Translations under genes and position numbers: made by a program
Assembly (NCBI GenBank): GCA_913062955.1
Contig: CAJXZP010000006.1
Span: 30,792 to 94,791 of the forward strand
DNA from: an uncultured Flavobacteriales bacterium
GTDB taxonomy: Bacteria; Bacteroidota; Bacteroidia; Flavobacteriales_G; Salibacteraceae
DNA: 64,000 bases
Reading direction: 5' to 3'
Notes under the pieces: generated by a model
Seen by the model: only the letters and a program-made list of their open reading frames with translations
What the model was told of the DNA's origin: nothing
The model's database searches: none
Shown here: positions 1 to 10,545 of the stretch, in pieces
How the letters are laid out: each line of letters starts with the position of its first letter
How positions within the stretch are numbered: the stretch's first letter is position 1

Positions 1-2
1 AG

Positions 3-278
3 GATAGCTATAGTTTCAAAAACTTATTGAATGAATCGGGTACTGGAAAACGCACCTATAATTATTCGGAAGTGAAGGGTGCCTTCCCTCCGAGATCGGG
101 TTATACCATTCGAGATTCAGAATACAAACTCATCCAATACGATAACGGAAATCAAAACTTATTTCATTTAGGTACCGATCCCTACGAAACTACGGATCTT
201 ACTTTAGGAAGTTTAACGGCAGATGCGGAATTAGCTCGTCAAGAATTAATGACTCAAGCCGATGTTATTCGTCAGTAA
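3..278 (+). CDS. C-terminal end of a sulfatase-like protein (truncated by window start)
   Basis: Frame is open from base 3 (DSYSFKNLLNESGTGKRTYNYSEVKGAF...RDSEYKLIQYDNGNQNLFHLGTDPYETTDL); the 'YKLI..D...ELF.L..DP.E..DL' pattern is typical of sulfatase C-termini. Confidence 0.6.
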   Translation, partial: DSYSFKNLLNESGTGKRTYNYSEVKGAFPPRSGYTIRDSEYKLIQYDNGNQNLFHLGTDPYETTDLTLGSLTADAELARQELMTQADVIRQ

Positions 279-1775
279 TCAGGAAATAGTTTGAAATGCT
301 TGCCCTAAATGAGTAATAATATCGGAAGCAATCACACTTTCTCTACTCCCCTTTTTCAGGGCCAAATCCCCCGCCAATCCGTGAATATACACGCCCAAAA
401 TAGCCGCCTGTTTAGGTGCATATCCTTGGGCCAATAATCCGGTCAATATACCCGTAAGTACATCGCCACTTCCAGCGGTAGCCATTCCTGAATTCCCGGT
501 AGAATTGAAGTATACTTCTCCGTCTGGACAAACGATGGACGACTTGGCTCCTTTCAGAATTACAAAGACTTTATGGGTTTTACAAAAAGCCTGAGCGATT
601 TGTAATCTATCATAACCTCCTTTCCATTTCCCAACTAACCTTTCCCATTCTCCTAGGTGCGGTGTAAATATAGAACCCACAGGAACCTTTTTTAGCATTT
701 CTTGATGGTTCGCTAATATATTTATGGCGTCAGCATCTATAACTAGAGGGTTTTTAGATTGATCTAATATATTATTTAGCACATAAACAACTCCTTTACT
801 CTGACCTAAACCCGGTCCAATCCCGACCGATTGGTAGGCAGATACATCCATTTCATCCGAAACAAAATCAGACGCACCATCAATAACAGTCATGACTTCG
901 GGTACAGAAACTTGCATTATATCATTCCCGTTTTTAGGAATATGTGCGGTGACTAATCCTGCTCCCGACCTCAAACACGCTTTGGAACATAAAACAGATG
1001 CTCCCATTTTCCCCGTACTTCCGGTAACCAAAAGTGCGTGTCCAAAAGTGTTTTTATAGGCAAAATAATCCCCTTTTTGATGCATCAATTTAACCACAAA
1101 TTTGGAGGTTATAAAATACGATGCAGGCTCCTTAGAAAGGAACTCCGAACTCCATTCAATGGGCAACACGATTAACTCCCCTACATACTTTTGGTTTTCG
1201 GGAAACTGAAAGCCCAATTTTTCCATTTCAAAAGTCAAGGTATGATCCGATTCAAAGATGACTCCCTCATTAGAGTCATTATCCTCCGTAAATAATCCAG
1301 AGGCAATATCGATACTTACTTTCGGTGCTGAAACCGTATTTATAGATTTAATTAACTCCCCTAGCCAGCCTGAAATCTCACGAGACAAACCCGAACCAAA
1401 AATGGCATCCATGACCACTCCCGTAATTTCAACCTCTGTAAAGTTGTTTTTATTCACTTCAGAAATAGCTACACTAACCGCCTCTACCCTTTTTCGGTTG
1501 ATCTGATTATCGGCTGATAATGTCCCTAAATCCACACACCAAACCTTTACGGAATAGTCTGCTTGAATCAGCATTCGGGCAATAGCCAAGCCATCACCAC
1601 CATTATTACCTGGCCCGCAAAAAACATCAAAATGGGTTTCGGGATGAAACGTCTTTTTCAACCATATAAATACTTGATTGGATGCCCGTTCCATTAAATC
1701 AATAGACAAGATGGGTTCGTTATCAATGGTATATTGATCCACCAGTTTGATTTGGTTTGCGGTAAATATTTTCAT
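279..1775 (-). CDS. nnr: Bifunctional NAD(P)H-hydrate epimerase / ADP-dependent NAD(P)H-hydrate dehydratase
   Basis: N-terminal YjeF_N (FCGPGNNGGDGLAIAR) and C-terminal carbohydrate-kinase-like domain (NSGMATAGSGDVLTGILTGLLAQG). Confidence 0.93.
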   Translation of the reverse strand: MKIFTANQIKLVDQYTIDNEPILSIDLMERASNQVFIWLKKTFHPETHFDVFCGPGNNGGDGLAIARMLIQADYSVKVWCVDLGTLSADNQINRKRVEAVSVAISEVNKNNFTEVEITGVVMDAIFGSGLSREISGWLGELIKSINTVSAPKVSIDIASGLFTEDNDSNEGVIFESDHTLTFEMEKLGFQFPENQKYVGELIVLPIEWSSEFLSKEPASYFITSKFVVKLMHQKGDYFAYKNTFGHALLVTGSTGKMGASVLCSKACLRSGAGLVTAHIPKNGNDIMQVSVPEVMTVIDGASDFVSDEMDVSAYQSVGIGPGLGQSKGVVYVLNNILDQSKNPLVIDADAINILANHQEMLKKVPVGSIFTPHLGEWERLVGKWKGGYDRLQIAQAFCKTHKVFVILKGAKSSIVCPDGEVYFNSTGNSGMATAGSGDVLTGILTGLLAQGYAPKQAAILGVYIHGLAGDLALKKGSRESVIASDIITHLGQAFQTIS

Positions 1776-1786
1776 GGCAACTAGAC

Positions 1787-4081
1787 TTAACTTTTTCTAA
1801 GCTTCACTACTATTGATTTGGATGCCGGTGTATTACTAATTTCGGCTTTATTCTTTAAAGATACTAAAACATTTGCTTCTGGGAAATACGTTGCCGTACA
1901 CTTTTCTGGAATATCGTACGGATAAACGATAAATTTCTCGGCAACTCTCTTTACCCCATCATCTTCACAAATAATATCCACAATGTCATTGGCATTAAAC
2001 CCTTGCTTTTCAATGTCATTTTTATTCATTAGGATAACCCTACGCTCGTTATAAATCCCTCTATAGCGATCATGTAACCCATATATGGTGGTATTAAACT
2101 GGTCATGGGTTCGAATGGTCATCATGGTAAACTCCTGGTCGGAAATAGCTACTTGAGATACTTTATTTATGGTGAAATTTGCTTTCCCCGTTTTAGTAGG
2201 CGTAAAATCACCTTCGCGAGAATTATTCGGTAAATAAAAACCTCCAGGTTTACGAATGCGTTCATTAAAATTTTCAAATCCCGGAATGGTTGCTTCAATT
2301 TTATCTCTTACTAAATCATAATTCGTATTAAAACCCGCCCAATCTGTCTGTGATTTTTGTTTAAACGTAGCCTGGGCTATTTTGGAAACAATAGCTAATT
2401 CACTTAACAAATGCTTGGACAGGGGATCTAATTTCCCTTTAGAAGAATGCACCACTCCCATGGAGTCTTCTACACTCACAATCTGAGGCTTACCATTTTG
2501 AACATCTTTTTCAGACCGAGTGATACAGGGTAAAATCAAGGCTATTTTTCCATGAACAATATGGCTTCTATTTAGTTTAGTAGAAACGTGAACCGTTAAA
2601 TTACATTTTCGTAAAGCTTCCGCAGTAAATTCAGTATCCGGTGTAGCCGAGATAAAATTTCCTCCCATCCCTATAAAAACCTTTGCTTTATTTTCATGCA
2701 TGGCTTCAATAGCTTCCACAACATCAAACCCGTGTACTCTTGGAGGCTCAAAATTGAACTCTTTTTTTAGGTTATCCAGAAATTGAGGCTTTGGTTTTTC
2801 CCAAATCCCCATGGTTCGATCGCCTTGCACATTACTATGTCCACGTACCGGACAGGTACCCGCTCCTTTTTTCCCAATGCTTCCTTTTAAAAGTAACAGA
2901 TTGACTACTTCCCGGATATTATGAACCCCATTTTTATGTTGCGTCAAGCCCATTGCCCAACAAATAATTATTTTTTTATTCTCAATTAATAATTGAGCAG
3001 CTTCTCTCACTTCCTTTTCTTGAAGTCCTGCTTGTTTTACTAAATCACTAAAATCATGACTTTCAAGATCGGCTATTAAGGCCTCAATCCCCGAAGTTTT
3101 TTGTTCAATAAAATCCAGGTCAAACACTTTTCCCTTATTTTTATTTTCAGCTTCTAGTAATAAAATCATCAAAGCCTTAAGTAAGGCCACATCTCCATTT
3201 ATTTTTACCTGTAAAAATAAATCCGTAAGTTTCACCCCTTTACCTAATAAATGCCCTAGCTTTTGTGGATTTTTAAAGTTCATTAAACCCGCTTCGATTA
3301 ATGGATTCACTGAAATAATCTTGCCCCCATTCTTTTTGGTATCTTCTAAAGCAGATAACATTCTAGGATGATTGGTGCCGGGATTTTGTCCCATCACGAT
3401 TACCAATTCAGCATGTTTAAAATCTTCCAGTGTTACCGAACCTTTTCCAATACCTAGTGTTTCTACCAAACCAGCACCACTCGATTCGTGGCACATATTG
3501 GAACAATCCGGAAGGTTATTCGTTCCAAACTCTCTCACAAATAACTGATACATATAAGCCGCCTCATTACTTGTTCTACCTGAAGTATAGAAAACCGCTT
3601 CATGAGGCGAATCTAAGTTATTCAATTCGCTACCAATAAGATCAAAAGCTTCTTTCCAGTCTATCGGTTTGTAATGCGTATCTCCTGGTTTCAAAACCAT
3701 AGGATGTGTTATTCTTCCCGACTTTCCAATACGGTAATCGGACCAACTTCCAATTTCGTTAACCGAATGTTTGGCAAAAAATGCGGGGTCTACCTTTTTG
3801 GTAGTGGCCTCTTCTGCAATCGCTTTAGCTCCATTTTCACAATATTCACCTAATCTCGAACGTTTACCATCTGGATCTGGCCAGGCACAACCCGAACAAT
3901 CAAAACCATCTTTTTGATTCATACTATTAAGAACCGTTAGGGCTCTGGGCAAATTCATTTCGTCCAGTACATGTTTAAGCGCAGAGGTAACTGCTTTTAA
4001 ACCTGCGGCTGTAGATTCTACTTCGCCAGACTTAAGTCCTGTAAACTCTACTGGTGGTTGTGCATTCGTTCTCTTTATCAT
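1787..4081 (-). CDS. FdhF/YdeP-family molybdopterin-dependent oxidoreductase
   Basis: FDCSGCAWPDPDGKRS...CENGAKAIAEEAT, SNMCHESSGAGL, VMGQNPGTNHPRML, GTCPVRGHSNVQGDRTMGI. Confidence 0.88.
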   Translation of the reverse strand: MIKRTNAQPPVEFTGLKSGEVESTAAGLKAVTSALKHVLDEMNLPRALTVLNSMNQKDGFDCSGCAWPDPDGKRSRLGEYCENGAKAIAEEATTKKVDPAFFAKHSVNEIGSWSDYRIGKSGRITHPMVLKPGDTHYKPIDWKEAFDLIGSELNNLDSPHEAVFYTSGRTSNEAAYMYQLFVREFGTNNLPDCSNMCHESSGAGLVETLGIGKGSVTLEDFKHAELVIVMGQNPGTNHPRMLSALEDTKKNGGKIISVNPLIEAGLMNFKNPQKLGHLLGKGVKLTDLFLQVKINGDVALLKALMILLLEAENKNKGKVFDLDFIEQKTSGIEALIADLESHDFSDLVKQAGLQEKEVREAAQLLIENKKIIICWAMGLTQHKNGVHNIREVVNLLLLKGSIGKKGAGTCPVRGHSNVQGDRTMGIWEKPKPQFLDNLKKEFNFEPPRVHGFDVVEAIEAMHENKAKVFIGMGGNFISATPDTEFTAEALRKCNLTVHVSTKLNRSHIVHGKIALILPCITRSEKDVQNGKPQIVSVEDSMGVVHSSKGKLDPLSKHLLSELAIVSKIAQATFKQKSQTDWAGFNTNYDLVRDKIEATIPGFENFNERIRKPGGFYLPNNSREGDFTPTKTGKANFTINKVSQVAISDQEFTMMTIRTHDQFNTTIYGLHDRYRGIYNERRVILMNKNDIEKQGFNANDIVDIICEDDGVKRVAEKFIVYPYDIPEKCTATYFPEANVLVSLKNKAEISNTPASKSIVVKLRKS

Positions 4082-4621
4082 TAAGATCTTTTGTATTTTA
4101 TGATAGCCATTTAATAGCAGCCAAATTTCCTAAAAAAATATCATTTATGGGTACTATTTTTTGGTATCTTGGGATACTGTATAAAAACCACATCTTTATT
4201 TCAAAAAATCTAAGGCACCTTTCGGGTCGTAAAGTACTAAAGAATAATCTATTTGATAGATTTTGAACACTTTCATTGGTAACTGGAACGCCCAATAAAG
4301 ACCGGCTTAGAGAGCTAGAAAAGGTTTTTTTGATTGGAGATACCCATGCATTTGGTACGGCTACCTTTTACGAATTCATGAAACCCGTAAACATAAGAGC
4401 TCTTTCCATTTCATGTCAATTCATTTTCTCCGAAAAATTTGAAACAACTAATCAATAAAATTAAATTCATGAATCTACATTATTGAAACTAGTAATTCCG
4501 AAAGGTTAAGTGTCTCTAAAATGATCATTAAATAGCTTATTTGGCCATTCGCTTAGTGAATAATATTCTTAATCTTGTATTTGTTAAAATACAAATTAGT
4601 TGAAATAAAGTCCAAGTCTTA

Positions 4622-5701
4622 ATGATTTCAAGAATATTAAAAGCAGCAAACAAAAAGCTTAACCCAAAGCATCTCTTTTTCGGACCTGAATGGATCATTC
4701 TTGGGGTAAATAATATCTGTAATTTACATTGTAAAATGTGTGATGTTGGTACCCAGAATCTCGAAACAAACTTTGCACAAAACCTGGTGGGATCTCACCC
4801 ACTAAACATGCCTTTAGACCTTTTTAAACAGGTTGTTGATGACACAAGTAAACATTACCCGAACGCCAAAATTGGCTATGCTTTTACCGAACCGTTGATT
4901 TATCCAGACCTTAAAGAATCCTTGATATACGCGCATCAAAAAGGACTACAAACCACCATTACCACTAATGCTTTGAGTCTTAAACGAAAAGCACAAGATT
5001 TAATTGACGGCAACCTGACGGAATTATTCGTATCTCTAGATGGGTTACAGGACACACATAATTACATTAGAGGACACAAAAGCTCTTTCCAAAAAGCCTT
5101 AGAAGGAATTGAGCATCTCCTTACCTTCCCAAATCCACCTCAAATATCTGTGTACTGTGTGATTACGGAATGGAATTACACAGAATTATTTGAGTTTGTA
5201 AAATATTTCGATAAACTCCCCTTGAAGCACATCGGTTTTATGCATCAAAACTTTATTACCGAAGAAGTCGCATCCAACCATAACCAAGACTATGGAAGTT
5301 GGCTTCATGCCACTCACTCTAACATTGAAGAAACCGATTTTTCAGCGATTGACATTGAAATTCTTCAAGATCAAATCCTTAAAATCAAAAACGGAAACTT
5401 CGAAAAACCACCTTCATTTAGCCCCGAACTAATTAATTTAAGGGAGTTAAAAACCTATTACGAAAACCCAGAGGTAAAAATTGGAAAAACCTGTAACGAT
5501 GTTTTTACCAATATTATGATAAAAACGGATGGGACTGCAATTCCTTCGCATGGAAGATGTTACAATAAAACAATGGGCGATTTAAACCATCAATCCCTAC
5601 CCGAAATATGGAATAGTAATGAATATGCGCAATTCAGATCTGAAATTGTAAAAAATGATGGGTTATTCCCGGCATGCAATCGTTGTTGTAGTGCTTTTTA
5701 A
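4622..5701 (+). CDS. Radical SAM protein with SPASM-like Cys-rich C-terminus
   Basis: CX3CX2C motif (NNICNLHCKMCDVG); C-terminal cysteines KTCNDVF...HGRCYN...PACNRCCSAF. Confidence 0.85.
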   Translation: MISRILKAANKKLNPKHLFFGPEWIILGVNNICNLHCKMCDVGTQNLETNFAQNLVGSHPLNMPLDLFKQVVDDTSKHYPNAKIGYAFTEPLIYPDLKESLIYAHQKGLQTTITTNALSLKRKAQDLIDGNLTELFVSLDGLQDTHNYIRGHKSSFQKALEGIEHLLTFPNPPQISVYCVITEWNYTELFEFVKYFDKLPLKHIGFMHQNFITEEVASNHNQDYGSWLHATHSNIEETDFSAIDIEILQDQILKIKNGNFEKPPSFSPELINLRELKTYYENPEVKIGKTCNDVFTNIMIKTDGTAIPSHGRCYNKTMGDLNHQSLPEIWNSNEYAQFRSEIVKNDGLFPACNRCCSAF

Positions 5702-5780
5702 TCGCCTTTCTCTTTTAGGTAAATACCCACAATCTGCAAAAATTCATTTAATCTTGCAGTAGCGATTAAAACGTATTATT

Positions 5781-7967
5781 TTGGAGCAGTCTACCACCAT
5801 TTTATTCCTAACACCACCGTTCACACAATTGAACACCCCCTACCCGGCTACGGCCTATTTAAAGGGTTTTTTCAATACATTGAATGTATCTACCCAACAA
5901 ATTGATTTAGGATTAGACGTCACCTTACGCATATTTTCAAAATCGGGGTACACATCCATTTTTGAAATTTTAGATACCCACGAAATTGATTTATCAGAGA
6001 ACGCCAATCGTATCTATACCTTAGCTACCAGTTATCAAAGTACCATTGATGCGGTTATTTCCTTTCTGCAAGGAAATAACCCAACATTAGCCCATAGTAT
6101 TGTTACCCGTTCCTACCTACCCGAAGCTTCTCGATTTAGCCATTTAGAAGACCTGGATTGGGCTTTTGGCGATTTGGGCATACAAGACAAGGCAAAACAC
6201 TTAGCAACGCTTTATCTGGAAGATATGGCGGATTTAATTATGGAAGCCATTGACCCTGATTTTGGCTTTAGTCGGTATGCGGAGAAAATTGCCATAGCAG
6301 CGAGTAATTTTGATGAAATTCATGAACTCGTAGAGTCGGAGCCCCATTTTATTGATGCCCTCATTATCGATGAACTGGAAAAAAGTCTGACACTTCATTC
6401 ACCCAAAATGGTGGCTATTTCCATTCCATTTCCAGGGAACCTATATGGCGCTTTAAAGGTTGGGCAACACATTAAAACACACTATCCCCACATTATAGTG
6501 GTTATGGGAGGAGGATATCCCAATACGGAGTTACGCTCATTGAGTGATACTCGAATGTTTAAATACACGGATTTCATAACCTTAGATGACGGAGAAGCGC
6601 CTTTATCCATACTACTTGAACATGTGGAAGGGAAACGAAATATAAAGTCACTAAAACGTACCTTAACCGTCATAGACAACGAAGTTCAATACCTAAACGG
6701 AGCACCAGAACCTGATTTTAATCATTGGGAAGTAGGTACTCCTGATTATACCGGACTTCAACTCAGCAGGTATATTTCAGTTATTGAAATAGCCAACCCG
6801 ATGCACCGTCTTTGGAGTGATGGCCGTTGGAACAAATTAACTCTTGCTCATGGTTGTTACTGGGGGAAATGTACTTTTTGCGATATCAGCTTAGATTATA
6901 TCAAGCGTTATCAACCGGTTACGGCTTCGTACTTATGTGATCAAATAGAGACCATTATTGCACAAACAGGCGAAACAGGGTTTCATTTTGTAGATGAAGC
7001 AGCCCCACCGGCACTTTTAAGGGATTTATCCTTAGAAATTCTCAAACGAAACATGACCATTACCTGGTGGACCAATATTCGTTTTGAAAAAAGTTTTTCA
7101 CCTGGATTAACACAATTAATGAAGTTAGCAGGTTGTATCGCGGTGTCTGGAGGGTTAGAAGTGGCCTCCGATCGATTGTTAAAACTAATCAAAAAAGGAG
7201 TGAGCATCGAAAAGGTGGCTAAAGTCAACCATAGCTTCACGAAAGCAGGAATAATGGTTCATGCCTATTTGATGTACGGATTCCCTACGCAAACCAAACA
7301 AGAAACAGTGGATTCGCTAGAGGTTGTGCGGCAACTGTTTGAAGCCGGAATTATTCAATCGGCCTATTGGCATCGATTTTCTATGACTGCGCACAGTCCG
7401 GTTGGATTAAACCCAGAGGACTTTGATGTAGAACAAGTCAATCCAGAAATAGGAACATTTGCGAACAACGACCTTATCCACTCCGATCCAAAAGGTACCG
7501 ACCACCAATTGTTTAGCGAAGGCTTAAAAAAGTCATTATTTAACTTTATGCATGGGATTGGATTTGATTTCCCTTTACAAGATTGGTTTGCATTTAAAAC
7601 CCCGAAAACGAAACATCCAAAAAATGAAATTTCGAACTTCTTAAAAAACCAAGAATTCATAGAAACAACTTCAAAAAGCAAGGTGTTATGGACTGGATAC
7701 CAATACGTAGCTATCTCAGTTATAAATGACAAAAAGGCATCTATACGTATTCAAACAAAATCAAAAAGCTTGGAGTTCACCCTTCCAAAGGCGCAAGCCA
7801 CTTGGATTATAGAATTAGTAAATAATGCTCATTTCTCTAACGAAACTGTGCCGACCTATGGCGAAATGGAAGCCGATTTTAATGCCAAAAATCTGGGTTA
7901 TTTCCTTCTATTTTGGAACGAACCTACCCTACTATCTCTACGTGAAAACGGATTGTTAATTTTGTAG
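5781..7967 (+). CDS. B12-binding-domain-like radical SAM protein (TTG start)
   Basis: N-terminal PPFTQLNTPYPATAYLKGF and VVMGGGYPNTEL (B12-binding-like fold); rSAM cysteines HGCYWGKCTFCDISLDY. Confidence 0.82.
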   Translation: MEQSTTILFLTPPFTQLNTPYPATAYLKGFFNTLNVSTQQIDLGLDVTLRIFSKSGYTSIFEILDTHEIDLSENANRIYTLATSYQSTIDAVISFLQGNNPTLAHSIVTRSYLPEASRFSHLEDLDWAFGDLGIQDKAKHLATLYLEDMADLIMEAIDPDFGFSRYAEKIAIAASNFDEIHELVESEPHFIDALIIDELEKSLTLHSPKMVAISIPFPGNLYGALKVGQHIKTHYPHIIVVMGGGYPNTELRSLSDTRMFKYTDFITLDDGEAPLSILLEHVEGKRNIKSLKRTLTVIDNEVQYLNGAPEPDFNHWEVGTPDYTGLQLSRYISVIEIANPMHRLWSDGRWNKLTLAHGCYWGKCTFCDISLDYIKRYQPVTASYLCDQIETIIAQTGETGFHFVDEAAPPALLRDLSLEILKRNMTITWWTNIRFEKSFSPGLTQLMKLAGCIAVSGGLEVASDRLLKLIKKGVSIEKVAKVNHSFTKAGIMVHAYLMYGFPTQTKQETVDSLEVVRQLFEAGIIQSAYWHRFSMTAHSPVGLNPEDFDVEQVNPEIGTFANNDLIHSDPKGTDHQLFSEGLKKSLFNFMHGIGFDFPLQDWFAFKTPKTKHPKNEISNFLKNQEFIETTSKSKVLWTGYQYVAISVINDKKASIRIQTKSKSLEFTLPKAQATWIIELVNNAHFSNETVPTYGEMEADFNAKNLGYFLLFWNEPTLLSLRENGLLIL

Positions 7968-8046
7968 TGAATAAAACCGATTTCGGATAGAACTATTCTA
8001 TATAATTTTTCTTAAATTAGCCAAAGCATCACTAAAATCAATCAGT

Positions 8047-8634
8047 ATGGCGTCTAGAAACTTCTTAGATAGCATTAACTTTCAGATTACCAGTCCGAAA
8101 CAGGGAACTTTATTGGTTTCTGAACCCATGCTTCCGGACCCCAACTTTTTTAGATCCGTCATATTACTGACCAAACATGACCCTTCGGGTACCGTTGGAT
8201 TCGTTTTGAACCACATTAGCGTGATAAATGTGGACAATGTACTTCCGGAGTTTACTGTAGAAGGAATCCCCATTTTCATTGGTGGCCCGATAGGAAACGA
8301 CCAATTATTTTTTATTCATACCCTTGGAGAACAAATTTCAGACTCCCAGAAAATTATTGATGGTCTGTATCTTGGTGGAGACATGAGACAATTGGAATCC
8401 TTATTAATAACTGGAATTGCCACTTCTGATCAGGTTCGTTTTTTTGTCGGTTATTCTGGCTGGGAAGAGGAGCAGTTATCGCTGGAAGTAGAAGACAATG
8501 CATGGATTGTAGCGGAAACAACCCCGCAACAGGTAATGCGCGATTCAGATGAGTATTGGAAAGAAGTAATGGCGGGATTAGGTAAGAATTTCGAGGTATT
8601 GTCACGCTTTCCATCCAATCCCGATTTAAATTAA
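8047..8634 (+). CDS. YqgE/AlgH family protein (UPF0301)
   Basis: KQGTLLVSEPMLPDPNFFRSVILLTKHDPSGTVGFVLN...FIGGPIGNDQLFFIHT. Confidence 0.93.
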   Translation: MASRNFLDSINFQITSPKQGTLLVSEPMLPDPNFFRSVILLTKHDPSGTVGFVLNHISVINVDNVLPEFTVEGIPIFIGGPIGNDQLFFIHTLGEQISDSQKIIDGLYLGGDMRQLESLLITGIATSDQVRFFVGYSGWEEEQLSLEVEDNAWIVAETTPQQVMRDSDEYWKEVMAGLGKNFEVLSRFPSNPDLN

Positions 8635-8781
8635 ATTTCCTTAATCCAAGTTCATTGTAACTGAGAACGGTCTGTCCCATTTTTGCGTCTTAACAAAATG
8701 GGATAAAAGGCATGCTCAAAAGGGTCATCTACCCTATTCTTTGACTATTCTTGCATCCATTGATTTATTAAAACCATTGGA

Positions 8782-9687
8782 ATGAAACATTTGTATATTG
8801 TACTATTCTTAATTTTTAGTTTTGTAGCACGTACGCAAAACTACGTAGACATCGCAAAAACACATTACGCTAACACCCCTGTAAATCAGTTTGACTCGAC
8901 CACCAACGGCACACGAGTTCAGGAATATGGATTAGATTTTATTTATCCTATTCAACTAAAAAATGGAAATGCGATACTCACCGGATTCTACGCAGAAAGA
9001 ATTTCGACCCACACCTCCCCTGATCACAGCAATTTAACAGCTGTGGGTACCGTTTTACTAAAAGCGGGAATTAATATAAAACACACGGATAAAATTTCCG
9101 TAACCTATATGTTACTCCCCAAGTTATCTTCCGATTTTAAGGATTTGGGAATTAAAGATTTTCAATTAGGGGCCTTGGCATTAATGAAATACAAAAAAAG
9201 CGAAAACTTCACCTACCAGGCAGGACTGTATTACAATGGAGAGCTATTCGGTCCGTTTTTGGTTCCTATCCTAGGTTTCTATTACCTAAGTCCCAACAAA
9301 AAATTTGAGACCAATGTCAAAATACCCGTCAGTATAGATCTTAACTATGCCATTCAACCATGGCTTAAAGGAGGGATCAATTTTGCGGCATTCGTCCGAA
9401 CCTTTCATCTAAATGAGTCCTATAAGGGTAATCCTGACAATTACCTTACAAAGACCACCAATGAAATTTACGGTTACTTACAATTCGAAACCAAAAAGGG
9501 TCTAATTTTGCAAACTAAAGTAGGTTACTCCATTGGACGGAATTATCGAGTTTATGATATTGAAGACCGTGTGACATGGGGATTTTCAGCTTTTAAATTT
9601 GGAGATGATCGCACACAATTGAATACCGATTTTTCGGACGGTATGATTTTAAAGGCTAAATTGATTTATCGATTCAGCTTGGATTAA
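8782..9687 (+). CDS. Predicted outer-membrane beta-barrel protein (DUF6268-like)
   Basis: Signal peptide MKHLYIVLFLIFSFVARTQ, alternating beta-strand pattern, terminal aromatic-rich strand (LIYRFSLD). Confidence 0.6.
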   Translation: MKHLYIVLFLIFSFVARTQNYVDIAKTHYANTPVNQFDSTTNGTRVQEYGLDFIYPIQLKNGNAILTGFYAERISTHTSPDHSNLTAVGTVLLKAGINIKHTDKISVTYMLLPKLSSDFKDLGIKDFQLGALALMKYKKSENFTYQAGLYYNGELFGPFLVPILGFYYLSPNKKFETNVKIPVSIDLNYAIQPWLKGGINFAAFVRTFHLNESYKGNPDNYLTKTTNEIYGYLQFETKKGLILQTKVGYSIGRNYRVYDIEDRVTWGFSAFKFGDDRTQLNTDFSDGMILKAKLIYRFSLD

Positions 9688-9708
9688 ACACACCACCAAA
9701 CCAAAATT

Positions 9709-10230
9709 ATGTTACCAGAGTATTTAGAGTCATTAAAAAAGGCAGGACAAAGTAAAAAGGCCATTTTACGTCAAACCAAGCGAATGCGTAAAATGCGGAA
9801 AGGCGAAGTAGATGATTTGATTCATCCGCTTCATGAAAAAGCATTTGAAAAAGTGGATTGTTTACAATGTGCGAATTGCTGTAAAACCACAAGTCCAATT
9901 CTCACCGAAAAAGATACCAAAAGAATATCTAAACACCTCGGTATGAAAGGTGGTGATTTTGCTCAAAAGTATTTGTACTTAGATGAAGATCAGGAATATG
10001 CTCTAAAAACCGTTCCCTGTCCTTTCCTTGGAGACGATAACTTTTGTGGGATTTACGATGTACGCCCAAGAGCCTGTAGTGATTACCCACATACCGATCA
10101 AGTAAATCAAGTTGGAATTTTACAACTCACGCAAAAAAATGCGACTATATGTCCTGCTGTGGCGGATATCTTTATTGAATTAGAAAGAGTAACCGAAGAA
10201 GTATACGGTAAGGTCAAAAGAAAAAATTAG
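9709..10230 (+). CDS. YkgJ-family cysteine cluster protein
   Basis: VDCLQCANCCKTTSPIL ... CPFLGDDNFCGIYDVRPRACSDYPH. Confidence 0.9.
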   Translation: MLPEYLESLKKAGQSKKAILRQTKRMRKMRKGEVDDLIHPLHEKAFEKVDCLQCANCCKTTSPILTEKDTKRISKHLGMKGGDFAQKYLYLDEDQEYALKTVPCPFLGDDNFCGIYDVRPRACSDYPHTDQVNQVGILQLTQKNATICPAVADIFIELERVTEEVYGKVKRKN

Positions 10231-10261
10231 ACCTTCTCATCGAAAGTCACTTGAAATAGCC

Positions 10262-10297
10262 AAAAAAAAAGCCTCTCCGTGAAAGAGGCTTTTTTTT
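10262..10297. terminator. Bidirectional intrinsic terminator
   Basis: A-tract, AGCCTCT...AGAGGCT stem, T-tract. Confidence 0.85.
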
Positions 10298-10545
10298 GGG
10301 TATAAAAATCATTTTTTGTTGTTGAATAAGTAATCACCGTGCTTACCCTACAAGAATGATTATTTTGCCTTTGAACGACTTTCCCTAAAGAAATGAGGAT
10401 ATTACGTATATTTCTAAACCTCACTTATTGTATGGCCGTAAAACACGCTAAAGTCCCTAGAATCCAGAAGACGTAACAGTCCCTTCCCTTCCAAAAGAAA
10501 AAGTGTTCATTCCCATTTTCAGGGAATCCAAAAAGAAGGAATAGT

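Noticed and set aside
4216-4237. 16S rRNA-like string (cctttcgggtcgtaaagtac)
   Set aside because: Only about 20 nt resemble the conserved 16S segment and flanking bases do not match rRNA; likely coincidence
4276-4458. 60-aa plus-strand ORF upstream of the radical SAM pair as a RiPP precursor
   Set aside because: No leader/core-like composition, 160 bp from the first rSAM gene with no convincing start context; no basis beyond proximity
7364-7732. Long antisense ORFs in the track (for example 7364-7732 minus, 11356-11691 plus, 36336-36656 minus)
   Set aside because: Shadow frames fully inside well-supported genes on the other strand; no recognisable motifs
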